Source: an uncultured Chlamydiae bacterium (GTDB lineage: Bacteria > Chlamydiota > Chlamydiia > Chlamydiales > Rhabdochlamydiaceae). From it: DNA of 64,000 bases. Every line of letters begins with the position of its first letter. Within the stretch, counting starts at the first letter, position 1. A model generated the notes under the pieces. The model saw only the letters and a list, made by a program, of their open reading frames with translations. It was not told the origin of the DNA and ran no database searches. This document shows positions 25,274-33,369 of the stretch, piece after piece. The DNA is taken from positions 1 through 64,000 of the forward strand of contig CAIJXB010000035.1 of NCBI GenBank assembly GCA_903824495.1, in the 5' to 3' direction. The position numbers and the translations under genes were made by a program.

Positions 25274-25659
25274 TTTCATATATCACTTTTGAAGCGGTTC
25301 TTGAAATTCACGATGAACTCATAGAAGAGTATGGAGGCGCAAAGGGAATTCTTAATGAGGGGCTTTTGCGGTCGGCTTTAGAAATGCCGAAGGCGTCCTT
25401 TGGTGGGCGGGATGTGCATCGGACACTTTTCGATAAAGTTGCAGCATATCTGTTTCACATTATTCAAAATCATCCTTTTTTGGATGGAAATAAACGTACG
25501 GGTGCGATGACTGCTATGGTTTTTTTTGCTTCGAATTACAAGGGAGCATTTACCATTTTTGATGCGGAATACCAAGATCTGATTCTAGGTGTGGCGCAGG
25601 GTGCAGTAACAAAAAAGGAAATAGCTAAATTTTTCCGAGATTCGCGAAACCTTAAATAA
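25270..25659 (+). CDS. doc: Doc-type Fic-fold toxin
   Basis: This 129-residue protein belongs to the Doc/death-on-curing family. The active-site motif HPFLDGNKRTG (residues 68-78) matches the Doc pattern HxFx(D/N)xNKR. P1 Doc phosphorylates EF-Tu and halts translation. Length is typical. The GTG start overlaps the antitoxin stop. The motif residues are intact, so the toxin should be active. Confidence 0.92.
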   Translation: MISYITFEAVLEIHDELIEEYGGAKGILNEGLLRSALEMPKASFGGRDVHRTLFDKVAAYLFHIIQNHPFLDGNKRTGAMTAMVFFASNYKGAFTIFDAEYQDLILGVAQGAVTKKEIAKFFRDSRNLK

Positions 25660-25677
25660 GGAATATATCTTCTTATT

Positions 25678-26034
25678 ATGATTCTCTACATCTATAGCAA
25701 ATGTTCCACATGTCAAAATGCCTTAACCTTTCTAAGGCAGAAAAATATTCAATTTATCTCTAGGGAAATCACAAAGACCCCTCCTACGCTACCTGAGTTG
25801 CAAACGATGCTGAAGTATCTAAATGGGAATCTGAAAAAGCTTTTCAATACTTCCGGGCTGCTTTATCGAGAGATGCAGCTAACTGAAAAATTAAAACATC
25901 TCTCAGAAGTGGAAGCCCTTACTTTGTTAACTCAGCATGGCATGCTCGTAAAGCGTCCTTTCTTGCTTGGAAGTGATTTTGGAATGACTGGCTTTCATGA
26001 AGATGTGTGGTCAGAGAAAATGGGAAAAAGATAG
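25678..26034 (+). CDS. ArsC/Spx/YffB-type thioredoxin-fold protein
   Basis: This 118-residue protein has the ArsC-family fold. It starts MILYIYSKCSTCQNAL with Cys9 and Cys12, and carries the conserved LVKRPFLLG near the C-terminus. The CxxC arrangement and length match YffB/Spx-like proteins rather than dedicated arsenate reductases, and no arsenic resistance genes are nearby. The role may be thiol redox. It is 18 bases after doc and may be read from that transcript. Confidence 0.85.
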   Translation: MILYIYSKCSTCQNALTFLRQKNIQFISREITKTPPTLPELQTMLKYLNGNLKKLFNTSGLLYREMQLTEKLKHLSEVEALTLLTQHGMLVKRPFLLGSDFGMTGFHEDVWSEKMGKR

Positions 26035-26062
26035 GCCGCAGGGACAGCCCATCCAAAGAGGA

Positions 26063-26476
26063 TTATTTGTTTTTCACGGTCAGCTGATTATTGACAGATT
26101 TTACGCCGTCGATAGCTTTAACTTGATCACCTACCTTTTGTTTGTCTTCAACTTTGTAAACGGTTCCAGTGATGACAACGACCCCGTTAGTCGTGCTGAT
26201 CATCAATGTCTCATAGTCTTTTGAAAACCATGTATTGCTTAAGGTGTCGCGGATTTTAGCGTTTATTTGCCTGTCCTGAGCGTTTGCAGCAAAATCTTGA
26301 GGATACTTTGCTTCTGAGCTCTGGAGTTGAGAATCAGAGTATGTGCTGGAATTTTCTTGCAAAGCCGCTTTTTGGCTCGAGTCTTGCTCAGATCCATAAC
26401 AAATAGATTGATCCGCAGAAACTGCTGAAGCAGCGGCAATAGATGCTAAAGCAACTAAAGAGAATATGTGTTTCAT
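26063..26476 (-). CDS. Secreted BON-domain protein
   Basis: This 137-residue protein has a signal peptide (1 to about 21, ending SAVSA) and a Ser/Gln-rich linker. One BON domain covers about residues 65-135, with INAKIRDTL, TNGVVVITGTV and VKSVNNQL. BON domains bind phospholipid and occur in osmotic-shock proteins such as OsmY. Its start overlaps the stop of the CsbD gene by four bases, which makes a small stress operon. Confidence 0.88.
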   Translation of the reverse strand: MKHIFSLVALASIAAASAVSADQSICYGSEQDSSQKAALQENSSTYSDSQLQSSEAKYPQDFAANAQDRQINAKIRDTLSNTWFSKDYETLMISTTNGVVVITGTVYKVEDKQKVGDQVKAIDGVKSVNNQLTVKNK

Positions 26477-26697
26477 TTTTCCATCCTTCCATGGTCGTCA
26501 TTGGAGTGTCTTTCCCATTCCGAAAGCTCTTCTTCCGCTTTCTCCTTTGCAAGCCCATATTTCTTTTGAATCTTGCCGATCAATTGCTCTCGTTTTCCAT
26601 TCACTTCTGTAAGGTCATCGTCAGAGAGTTTTCCCCACTTCTCTTTTACTTTGCCTTTTACGATGTGCCATTCACCTTTTAACATATCTTTGTTCAT
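26473..26697 (-). CDS. CsbD-like stress protein
   Basis: This 74-residue protein has the CsbD/YjbJ signature: DMLKGEWHIVKGKVKEKWG near the N-terminus and REQLIGKIQKKYG further on. CsbD family members are small hydrophilic stress-induced proteins of unknown biochemical role. The start at MNKDMLKGEW is chosen because the domain begins there. It is coupled to the BON gene. Confidence 0.9.
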   Translation of the reverse strand: MNKDMLKGEWHIVKGKVKEKWGKLSDDDLTEVNGKREQLIGKIQKKYGLAKEKAEEELSEWERHSNDDHGRMEK

Positions 26698-26761
26698 ATC
26701 TGCCTTTGAAAGTAACGTGTTAATAATTAGATCAAACTTTTTTGTGCAAAAATTTTGACAG

Positions 26762-26817
26762 AGCTGTCCATCAAATCTCATAAGAGAGGATGGCTTATTC
26801 AATAGAGATGGACAGCT
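26762..26817. repeat. Large inverted repeat between DUF3309 and csbD-like genes
   Basis: AGCTGTCCATC (26762-26772) and GATGGACAGCT (26807-26817) form a perfect 11-bp stem around a 34-base loop containing a smaller TCTC/GAGA hairpin. T-rich sequence follows on the + strand, but the flanking genes read on the minus strand. It may attenuate or stabilise the mRNA. Confidence 0.6.
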
Positions 26818-26830
26818 TTTTACAAAAGGT

Positions 26831-26986
26831 TCAGAGTTTTCCGAGTAACCAGAGGATAAGAACGATGATTAAAATTGTTCCTAAAATTCCGCTAGGTGCA
26901 TATCCCCAATTGGCACTATGAGGCCATAGTGGGATAGCTCCAATGAGAAGCAGGATTAAGACGATAAGTAATATAGTGCCGAGCAT
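26831..26986 (-). CDS. DUF3309 small membrane protein
   Basis: This is a 51-residue hydrophobic protein. MLGTILLIVLILLLIG forms one helix, WPHSANWGYAPSG forms the family loop, and GTILIIVLILWLLG forms the second helix. The loop pattern with Trp-Pro-x-S and W-G-Y-x-P-S-G is that of DUF3309. AAGGAG lies 5-6 bases before ATG. It leads the minus-strand run towards csbD-like and BON genes. Confidence 0.88.
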   Translation of the reverse strand: MLGTILLIVLILLLIGAIPLWPHSANWGYAPSGILGTILIIVLILWLLGKL

Positions 26987-27167
26987 GGTTTCTCCTTTGA
27001 AATTGGTTTTTGTTTAATACTATCATGAAACTTCAAAGTAAAATAATGGAATAATGATGTCTACAAAAAAATGAACCCTTAGATTTTTTTGGAGGTGAAG
27101 GCTTGACTTTAGAGCTTTTTTCGACGAAGATGGTTTCTTTTTACTCTCGCAAAAAAAGGAAGGAAAA

Positions 27168-27620
27168 ATGAATTTTCGAACTTTTATGTATGTTGCAGCT
27201 GCTCTCCTATCGATGAGTTCTTTAGGGATGGCTGTAGAAGCTCAGCAATCAAACCAAGGAACGGTTACAATGCCATCAGGACTGAAAATTGAAGTGTTAA
27301 AAGCGGCGCCAGAAGGGGCGATTTCTCCAGAAAAAGGAAATAAAGTTACTGTTCATTATACAGGATGGCTTGATGATAATGGAAAGCCTGGTAAGAAATT
27401 TGATAGCAGCGTAGATCGCGGCACTCCTTTTGTATTTACAATTGGTGTAGGTCAAGTGATTCAAGGGTGGGATTTAGGTGTCATGTCTATGAAGAAAGGG
27501 GAGAAGGCTCGTCTTTTCATTCCTGCTAATCTCGGCTATGGAGCTAGAGGTGCAGGTGGAGCAATCCCTCCAAACAGCGCTCTTATTTTTGATGTAGAAC
27601 TCATTGATATTACAAAGTAA
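27168..27620 (+). CDS. Periplasmic FKBP-type peptidyl-prolyl isomerase
   Basis: This 150-residue protein has a signal peptide (1 to about 25) and one FKBP domain (about 45-149). The active-site pattern is present: VHYTGWL, KFDSSVDRGTPF, GVGQVIQGWD, LGYGARGAGGAIPPNSAL. It catalyses cis-trans proline isomerisation in the periplasm and assists envelope protein folding. It lacks the long N-terminal domain of Mip. AAGGAAGG precedes the ATG. It is convergent with the HTH gene, 12 bases apart. Confidence 0.95.
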   Translation: MNFRTFMYVAAALLSMSSLGMAVEAQQSNQGTVTMPSGLKIEVLKAAPEGAISPEKGNKVTVHYTGWLDDNGKPGKKFDSSVDRGTPFVFTIGVGQVIQGWDLGVMSMKKGEKARLFIPANLGYGARGAGGAIPPNSALIFDVELIDITK

Positions 27621-27632
27621 GTTTAAAGGTCC

Positions 27633-28442
27633 TTAGGGAAGCGGTGTATAGTGATATATAAGTTCATCGTTTTTCGAGGGGCCAATAATTCTCCAGTAGA
27701 AATCAATCTGAGTCTGGCTCCACGAAACATTTCCTAAGTATGTGTCTGCGGCGCAAAGGTGCGCATCCACTGCTTCGAGCGTAAAGGGTTTGGTAGGGGT
27801 TAGGTGAAACAAGAATACGGGATGTGTCGATCCGTAGCGCAAGTGTTCCAATGTGATCAGGCAAGCTTGTGTGTCGAGTGTCCAGCGGAAGCTGCTGTTA
27901 AAAGCTGTTTCAGGGATCTGGTCTTGAAACCAATGCCCCTTTTCTTGAAAAACAATCACCGAAGAAGTTGGGGTTAAAACTTCAACCGTTGCCTTTCCTA
28001 TTTTAGTCATCGACTCTTCTCCTTTTCTTGATCTAGCTGAAAAAGAAAGATGTCTTATTTGTGATAACATGCCCCAGAACTTGAGAAGTTCCTCTTTTTT
28101 ATCTTGGGTCCTTCGAATTTCTTCTTGAGCTGGCATCTTAGGTCTATGAATGAAGCAGTAGAGCTTTTTTTCGTGGCAGGGAAGAAGTCCGTAGGCTTTT
28201 TTAAGAAGTGTCTCTAGCTCATTTCGTAGGGGATACGTAGGGCTTAGTTTGTACATTCTTAGCTTGCCCTCATAATGGCTTGTCAAGATTCCGTCTTGAT
28301 CGAGTCTTTGGAGTGCTTTTTGGATGGGGGTTAGAAGAGTGTTTAGTAAGGATTGGAGCTGAGCTCCATAGCACTGCTCGTTTACAAGTAGAAAAAGCAG
28401 GATTTTAGCTACGCTTTTGCTTCCAAAGAGTTCTTCTAGCAT
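27633..28442 (-). CDS. Winged-helix regulator fused to a DUF6314-like domain
   Basis: This 269-residue protein has an N-terminal winged helix (about 1-75: EELFGSKSVAKILLFLLVNEQ, LTPIQKALQRLDQDGIL, YEGKLRMYKLS). The C-terminal half resembles DUF6314, with HLCAADTYLGNVSW, FYWRIIGPSKN and YHYTP matching the H-x-C-x-x-D-x-Y and W-x-x-x-GP-x-K patterns. DUF6314 is lipocalin-like, so the protein may sense a small hydrophobic ligand. It is divergent from the gene at 28623, with a matched inverted-repeat pair between them. The fusion is inference from motifs. Confidence 0.7.
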   Translation of the reverse strand: MLEELFGSKSVAKILLFLLVNEQCYGAQLQSLLNTLLTPIQKALQRLDQDGILTSHYEGKLRMYKLSPTYPLRNELETLLKKAYGLLPCHEKKLYCFIHRPKMPAQEEIRRTQDKKEELLKFWGMLSQIRHLSFSARSRKGEESMTKIGKATVEVLTPTSSVIVFQEKGHWFQDQIPETAFNSSFRWTLDTQACLITLEHLRYGSTHPVFLFHLTPTKPFTLEAVDAHLCAADTYLGNVSWSQTQIDFYWRIIGPSKNDELIYHYTPLP

Positions 28443-28452
28443 TTATTTCCAC

Positions 28453-28538
28453 CTACTGTTTAGTTTATAAAAACTACCCTATTTTTCTTTATTTATCCAT
28501 GAAAATGCTTAGTTTTTCCAGTATAAACTATTAAGTAG
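28453..28538. promoter_or_regulatory. Inverted operator-like pair between divergent genes
   Basis: CTACTGTTTAGTTTATAA on the + strand at 28453-28470 is matched on the minus strand at 28538-28521 by CTACTTAATAGTTTATAC. Fourteen of 18 positions agree, including CTACT and AGTTTATA. The two sites face each other across about 50 bases. Each contains a TATAAA-like element on its complement that could be a -10 box. They are candidate binding sites for the winged-helix protein encoded at 27633-28442. Confidence 0.5.
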
Positions 28539-28622
28539 TTTGAAATTGAAGACTTGTGGGATGTGAAAATTACAGGGAAGAGCGTAATATGGCCCGAAAA
28601 AACAACACTTAAGGAGTCTATG

Positions 28623-28922
28623 ATGCGAATCGAACTGGATCTTGGAATGAAAATGATCTCTGAGGTTGATTGTGCGAATCCAAATAATGTAAACACTTGT
28701 AGATTAGCGGTTTTTAATGCTTATCAGCAGTTTTTCGGAAGAGATCATCCTCTTGTGACTCAACGCTCTTGGGAAAATGTGCTCATAAAAGCAGTGGTAG
28801 GGGGCCAGTCCGAAGAGGTAACAGATGACAATTTTTCACGTTATAGGAGCGTCGCGCTTCTCTATGCAAAGATAGTTCCGCAGGCTTTAGTAGAGCCTCT
28901 CGTTCCTAGGTTGAGCTCATAG
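28623..28922 (+). CDS. Hypothetical protein (99 aa)
   Basis: This is a small soluble protein of unknown function (MRIELDLGMKMISEVDC start). It has no signal peptide or membrane segment and no family was recognised. AAGGAG at 28611-28616 fits ATG 28623. It is transcribed divergently from the HTH-DUF6314 gene and may be its target. Its end overlaps the convergent kinase-like gene by 17 bases. Confidence 0.65.
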   Translation: MRIELDLGMKMISEVDCANPNNVNTCRLAVFNAYQQFFGRDHPLVTQRSWENVLIKAVVGGQSEEVTDDNFSRYRSVALLYAKIVPQALVEPLVPRLSS

Positions 28923-29727
28923 TCGGAATGTTAACGGGAGAGCTATGCAGCTCTCTATGAAGAAGTTCGTAAAGGCGAGGGTCAGTGCGCTTTAAGAGCT
29001 TTTTTAGATGAGAGCAGTATTTGCGCAGCTCTTCCTTTTGTCTTTTTGGATCTAGTAATTCTGGTTTTTTTCGGATTCTACCAAGATCTAACCATATGGG
29101 GGTGCCATCGGTAACGCCGATGTTCTTCGGTTGGATATCTCGAATTTGAAGCCCTTGCTGACAGCTTGATCTAGCAAGGTTCATTAGCTTTTTCATGAAA
29201 GGTTCAAAGTCGTCGGGGGGCAGAGTTTTTAAATATTCAGAAAGAAGCGTGGCTTTTTTCTGAATATAAAAAGCAGTGTGATCTGCATCTAGAAAATGAG
29301 CAATGCCTAAGGGATCGATGAGTTGCAATTTTGTTTTCAGGTTTTTAGTTGTGTCTAAGTGCAGAAACACAAACTGGCTTTGACTCGGAAGTAAATCGTA
29401 GGCAAGGCTGTAGCTTAGAAAATCTGCTTCTTTTTGTTTTCTTTTCTCTGCACTAAAAAAATCCTTGTGGATGGATCCTTTGCAGATTTTAATTACATAG
29501 CGATCATCTTGTGAGGTAAAAACAAAACATTGAGAGCCCATGGCGAGAAATTTAAGAGGTTTTTCTAGGATTTGTTTTGTTTGATTTATTTTCTCTTCAG
29601 TTGCAGGAGAGGTCCAGCTCGTTTTTTTTTCTGTAGGTACAGAGATGAGAAGAGGAAGGGCTCTTTGGTAGAAAAAGAAAAGAGAAACAAAGAATAAACA
29701 GTATAGAAGATACTTTTTAAAAATCAC
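28906..29727 (-). CDS. Membrane-anchored kinase-like protein, copy 1
   Basis: This 273-residue protein has one N-terminal transmembrane helix (about 5-25) and a compact domain with protein-kinase-like landmarks. They are a Gly-containing loop MGSQCFVF (63-70), a beta-3 lysine in RYVIK (Lys80), a catalytic-loop-like IRDIQPKN with Asp197 and Asn202 at the correct D-x4-N spacing, and a DLG (214-216) in place of DFG. The His of HRD is Ile. It may be active, but it is much shorter than standard kinases. GTG start overlaps the stop of the paralogue upstream by four bases. No close family was recognised. Confidence 0.6.
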   Translation of the reverse strand: MIFKKYLLYCLFFVSLFFFYQRALPLLISVPTEKKTSWTSPATEEKINQTKQILEKPLKFLAMGSQCFVFTSQDDRYVIKICKGSIHKDFFSAEKRKQKEADFLSYSLAYDLLPSQSQFVFLHLDTTKNLKTKLQLIDPLGIAHFLDADHTAFYIQKKATLLSEYLKTLPPDDFEPFMKKLMNLARSSCQQGLQIRDIQPKNIGVTDGTPIWLDLGRIRKKPELLDPKRQKEELRKYCSHLKKLLKRTDPRLYELLHRELHSSPVNIPTMSST

Positions 29728-30626
29728 AGACTCGGCTCCGAAAGAGTCAGGGATTTGTTGAAGTGTTCAGCTAAAGAGGGGTCTAGATTTTCTAACCAAG
29801 CGCGAAATCCTCTTGTGAAGGAAAGCAAATTCTGTGTGTAGCTTTCTTCGGAAACAAGAGAATCATCAACGGAAAATTGCCCGATGTCAATTTGAAAAGG
29901 ATGGTTTCTGTAGAAAGCGAAATTTCTCCATATGCCTGCATCTTTATCTGTGATTTTTTTCTGGCATCTCTTGATGAGATAAGAGGAGAGTTCATCCAGA
30001 GCTCTTTCTGCTTCTTCTCGTTTTCCAGATCTTACAAGTTCTAAGAGCCTTGGATAAAAAGGGGAGCCTTGTTTTTGGATGTAAAACTGGAAAGAATCTG
30101 CAGGTAAAATATGGTGAACGTTAATTTTATCAAAAAGCTCTAAATGAACATCTGGCAAGGTTCCTTTGTCAAGGTGAACGTAGAAAATGCCGGTTTCTTG
30201 TTTTAGGTCTTTCAAAGCAATTCGGTAGCTTTCATACTCGATTTTCAGCTTCTCAGTTTTTTTAGAGATGAGTTGCTGTCTATAAGTCTCCAAGCCTAGA
30301 GGAAAAGGAAAAAGACGAAACCAAATCTTGGGATAGTTGTTATTGTATTTTAAGAGCTTGATTACGTACTTCCCATCTGATGTGGCAAAAGCGTAGCACT
30401 GACCTCCTCTTCCTATGTATTTTAAAGGTTGATTGAGGATTGTTTTAACGGCGTCGATCTCAGATACACTGGGGCTTGAAGAAAGGTGAGGAATCGATTC
30501 ATCTACAAAGGAGCTGCGGATTTTACGCGGGGTGAATCCATCTGTTTGGTGATGGCAAAATCGATACAGAGGATAGATCAAAGCTGCTGCAAGAAGGGTG
30601 TATAGAAAATATTTAAGTCGTTTCAT
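29724..30626 (-). CDS. Membrane-anchored kinase-like protein, copy 2 (probably degenerate)
   Basis: This 300-residue paralogue of the preceding entry has the same order. A transmembrane helix (about 6-22) is followed by QPLKYIGRGGQCYAF, matching KPLKFLAMGSQCFVF, then KYVIK with Lys90. An extra Lys/Arg-rich insert follows, and a DIGQ (247-250) replaces DLGR. The catalytic-loop Asp is displaced relative to the Asn (DAGIWRN), so it is probably a pseudokinase. ATG 30626 is preferred because upstream starts would overlap the divergent HAD gene. Tandem overlap suggests partners; substrate unknown. Confidence 0.6.
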   Translation of the reverse strand: MKRLKYFLYTLLAAALIYPLYRFCHHQTDGFTPRKIRSSFVDESIPHLSSSPSVSEIDAVKTILNQPLKYIGRGGQCYAFATSDGKYVIKLLKYNNNYPKIWFRLFPFPLGLETYRQQLISKKTEKLKIEYESYRIALKDLKQETGIFYVHLDKGTLPDVHLELFDKINVHHILPADSFQFYIQKQGSPFYPRLLELVRSGKREEAERALDELSSYLIKRCQKKITDKDAGIWRNFAFYRNHPFQIDIGQFSVDDSLVSEESYTQNLLSFTRGFRAWLENLDPSLAEHFNKSLTLSEPSL

Positions 30627-30701
30627 GCCGTTTTCAAAGGAAAAAAATTGCTTATTCGGATAGACTATATCCAGCAAAATAATCTTTGTCAAAGGTAAAT
30701 A

Positions 30702-31388
30702 ATGGCCGGTTTTATAGAGTGGATTGATCAATATGATCTTTTTCTTTTTGATTTTGATGGGCTTTTAGTAAATACAGAATTTTTACATTATAGCGCCTAT
30801 CAAAAAATGTGCCAAGATCGAGGTTTTACTTTACCTTGGGATTTTCCAAAGTATTGCACTATTGCACATATGGGATCTGACTTTTTACAAAAAGCCGTCT
30901 ATGAAACTTTTCCTCAGCTCTATGCAGAGGAGCCAAACTGGCTCATTCTTTACAAAGAAAAACAACAGGCGTTTTTAGATGTTTTAGCGCAAAAAGGAGC
31001 TCCTCTTATGCCCGGCGTAGATAGAGTTTTGAAGTTTTTACACCAACATAAGGCAAGATGCTGTGTTGTCACTCACTCACCCTCCTCACTCACAGACGCT
31101 ATCCGCAAATACAATCCAGTTTTGGACCTCATTCCCCATTGGGTCACAAGAGAGCAGTATGAGCTGCCAAAGCCGCAACCAGACGCCTATTTAACAGCAG
31201 TGCGTCTTTATGGGAAGTCAGGGGACCGGGTCTTGGGTTTTGAAGATACAATTCGAGGATGGAAGGCGCTGCATGCAGCAAGTCTTGACTCTATTGTCGT
31301 TTCTTCTCTTTTAACAGAAGACATGAAGCTACTTCTTACAGAAAAAAAAGTTCCTCAGTATCAGTCCTTCGAAGAATTGCTTTCGTAG
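30702..31388 (+). CDS. HAD-family hydrolase (phosphoglycolate phosphatase/beta-PGM-like)
   Basis: This 228-residue HAD enzyme has the nucleophile motif LFDFDGLLVNTE (Asp17, Asp19), a helical cap domain, motif II VVTHS, motif III KPQPDAY and motif IV FEDTIRGW. The order and length match subclass I phosphatases or mutases. Substrate cannot be told. It overlaps truA at the 3' end by 28 bases (convergent). The HAD-truA-ispD order resembles C. trachomatis from memory. Confidence 0.88.
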   Translation: MAGFIEWIDQYDLFLFDFDGLLVNTEFLHYSAYQKMCQDRGFTLPWDFPKYCTIAHMGSDFLQKAVYETFPQLYAEEPNWLILYKEKQQAFLDVLAQKGAPLMPGVDRVLKFLHQHKARCCVVTHSPSSLTDAIRKYNPVLDLIPHWVTREQYELPKPQPDAYLTAVRLYGKSGDRVLGFEDTIRGWKALHAASLDSIVVSSLLTEDMKLLLTEKKVPQYQSFEELLS

Positions 31389-32125
31389 TGTACTTGCACT
31401 AGAAAAAGTCCATGAGGTGGAGCGGTTTTCCCTGCCTTTTTTCGATCTTTAGATTGAAAAATAGGTTCAATATCAGAGAGGGGAATGAGTCCGGCGCAAA
31501 CATCAAGCAAGGTTCCTGTAATGTTCCTCACCATTTTATATAAAAAGCCATCGGCTTCGAGTTCAAGCCGCACGCCACCAGGTTCGGTAACGACGTCAAG
31601 TCTTTGTAGCGTGCGGACTGCATTGATCGCTGCAGATCCTTTATGTCCTTCATTCGTAAATGCCGAAAAATCTTTGGTTCCTAAAAAACAGGTGGCCGCA
31701 TTTTTTAAAAGATCGACATCAACCTTGTGATAGACATCAAGAGAGTAAAGGCGTGTGAAGGGATTTAAGATCGGATCTAAGTGTAAATGGTAATGATAGA
31801 TTTTTCCAGTAGCGCTATAGCGCGCATGAAAAGTATCGGCAGCTTCTGTCATGTCTAAGACTCGGATCTGATGAGGAAGAAGACCATTTAGAGAGTAAAG
31901 AACGGAGCGAATTTGAATCGGCTCTGAAGTTTCAAAGTGAGCAACTTGTCCTAGGGCATGCACGCCGGCGTCGGTTCTTCCAGATCCCGTTACAAGAGTT
32001 TCTTCTCTTAAAATTGTCGAGAGCGCTTTTTGGATCAAACTTTGGATGGAAGTAGAGTTTGGTTGTACTTGCCATCCTCCGTATCCAGTCCCGTCATAAC
32101 AAATAGTGATTTTATATTTAGCCAT
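31361..32125 (-). CDS. truA: tRNA pseudouridine(38-40) synthase TruA
   Basis: This 254-residue protein carries the TruA catalytic motif GSGRTDAGVHA with Asp52 as nucleophile. The N-terminal KITICYDGTGYGGWQ and C-terminal FLYKMVRNITGTL motifs are also typical. It modifies U38-U40 in tRNA anticodon arms. Its start overlaps the end of ispD by eight bases. Confidence 0.97.
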   Translation of the reverse strand: MAKYKITICYDGTGYGGWQVQPNSTSIQSLIQKALSTILREETLVTGSGRTDAGVHALGQVAHFETSEPIQIRSVLYSLNGLLPHQIRVLDMTEAADTFHARYSATGKIYHYHLHLDPILNPFTRLYSLDVYHKVDVDLLKNAATCFLGTKDFSAFTNEGHKGSAAINAVRTLQRLDVVTEPGGVRLELEADGFLYKMVRNITGTLLDVCAGLIPLSDIEPIFQSKDRKKAGKTAPPHGLFLVQVHYESNSSKD

Positions 32126-32792
32126 AAAGCCTTTTTAAGAGAATTTCAGCTAAGAGAAAATCTTCGGATGTGGTGATTTTAATGTTGGACTCAGATCCTA
32201 AAACGAGCTGTACAGGATGGTCTAAAAGCTCAATGGCACTTGCGTCATCAGTTAGAGTTTTACCAAGAGCTGCAGCCTTTTGGTACCCTTCTTTAAGAAG
32301 AGAGTAAGAAACAACTTGTGGCGTTTGAATTTCAAAGAGACGCGCTCTATCTAAGGTTCTTTGAACGCATAAGTTAGCATCTGTTTCTTTGATGGTCATC
32401 TTTACAGGGGTAGCTAAAGTAGCTGCTCCGCTTTTTTTCCCTTCAGCAATGACAGCCAAGAGATCTTTTTCTAAAAGAAGAGGTCTGGCTCCATCATGGA
32501 TACAAACAAATTTTGTAGAAGGGGATAATTTACAAAGACCTGAAAAAACAGAATCCTGTCTTTCTTTCCCAGGAGGAGCAAATACGATTTTTACTTTACT
32601 TTCGTAGGGTGCAAAGAGGGGTTTGTGCGCATCTTCGCAAACAATAGCGATTTCTGAAAAGAAGGGAGCTTTAAGTAGAGCTTCTAAAGAGTGCAAAATA
32701 ATGGGTTTTCCATGGAGTGGAATGTATTGTTTCGGCTCGCTTGTCTGCATTCGTTTGCCGAGGCCGCCTGAGAGTAAAATAGCTGAAATCAT
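32118..32792 (-). CDS. ispD: 2-C-methyl-D-erythritol 4-phosphate cytidylyltransferase
   Basis: This 224-residue enzyme of the non-mevalonate isoprenoid pathway joins CTP and MEP. The N-terminal LSGGLGKRMQTSEPKQY is the nucleotide-binding motif, and FVCIHDGARPLL and LTDDASAIE are further signatures. The start is placed at MISAILLSGG, where the family begins, rather than ten codons upstream. It is coupled to truA. Confidence 0.95.
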   Translation of the reverse strand: MISAILLSGGLGKRMQTSEPKQYIPLHGKPIILHSLEALLKAPFFSEIAIVCEDAHKPLFAPYESKVKIVFAPPGKERQDSVFSGLCKLSPSTKFVCIHDGARPLLLEKDLLAVIAEGKKSGAATLATPVKMTIKETDANLCVQRTLDRARLFEIQTPQVVSYSLLKEGYQKAAALGKTLTDDASAIELLDHPVQLVLGSESNIKITTSEDFLLAEILLKRLYG

Positions 32793-32851
32793 AAGAGGTA
32801 AGTAAGGAAGCGCAGGGCACAAAAAAAGCTTGCACCCTACATATTGTTTTT

Positions 32852-33127
32852 TTAAGAAAGGTGCTTGCTAACAAGCTTTGTCATTTCAAACATGTTGATA
32901 GCTTTCTTCCCAAGAACTTTCGCTAGCTTTTCATCTGGATTGATATTGCGCTTGTTCTTAAGGTCTTGGCACTTGTTTTTCTTAATGTACGCCCAAAGTT
33001 TTTTTGTAACTTCGGTTCTTGGCATAGGACCTTTTCCTACGACAGCAGACAATTCTTCACTGACTTGAAGAGGTTGCATAAATGCAGATCCCGCTTTCTT
33101 TTTCGTTGTTGCTACTTTTTTTGCCAT
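32852..33127 (-). CDS. Stand-alone SWIB/MDM2-domain protein
   Basis: This 91-residue protein has a Lys-rich N-terminus and a SWIB domain (PRTEVTKKLWAYIKKNKCQD to VLGKKAINMFEMTKLVSKHL). SWIB domains are otherwise typical of eukaryotic chromatin remodelling complexes. In bacteria they are a hallmark of Chlamydiae, where they are thought to act on chromosome structure. GGAG 7 bases upstream supports the second ATG (33127). It lies just upstream of ispD in the same direction. Confidence 0.95.
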   Translation of the reverse strand: MAKKVATTKKKAGSAFMQPLQVSEELSAVVGKGPMPRTEVTKKLWAYIKKNKCQDLKNKRNINPDEKLAKVLGKKAINMFEMTKLVSKHLS

Positions 33128-33369
33128 TGACATGCTCCTTAGCTAAAAATTCTTCTATGGCTTGTTCTGGACCGACTATCGAGGTTTTTCCTTTATGGCC
33201 CCTCGAAGAACAACTTGTAGCGTTCTCAAGATATTATAGTCAAAAAAAATCGTTTCATAATCGGAATTTTTTTTATTTAACACAATTCTCACTTGGATTT
33301 TCTTGCGTTTTACATCCTCTCCGTGGCAATGTACAGAGTTTTTAAGCAAAAGAGATAGGAGAGAATCCC

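Noticed and set aside
26762..26822. Terminator for the DUF3309 gene
   Set aside because: The T-run lies on the + strand side while the gene reads on the minus strand, and the loop is unusually large.
33082..33345. 87-residue + strand open frame over the SWIB 5' end
   Set aside because: It overlaps the SWIB coding start and promoter region and has no ribosome binding site or family resemblance.
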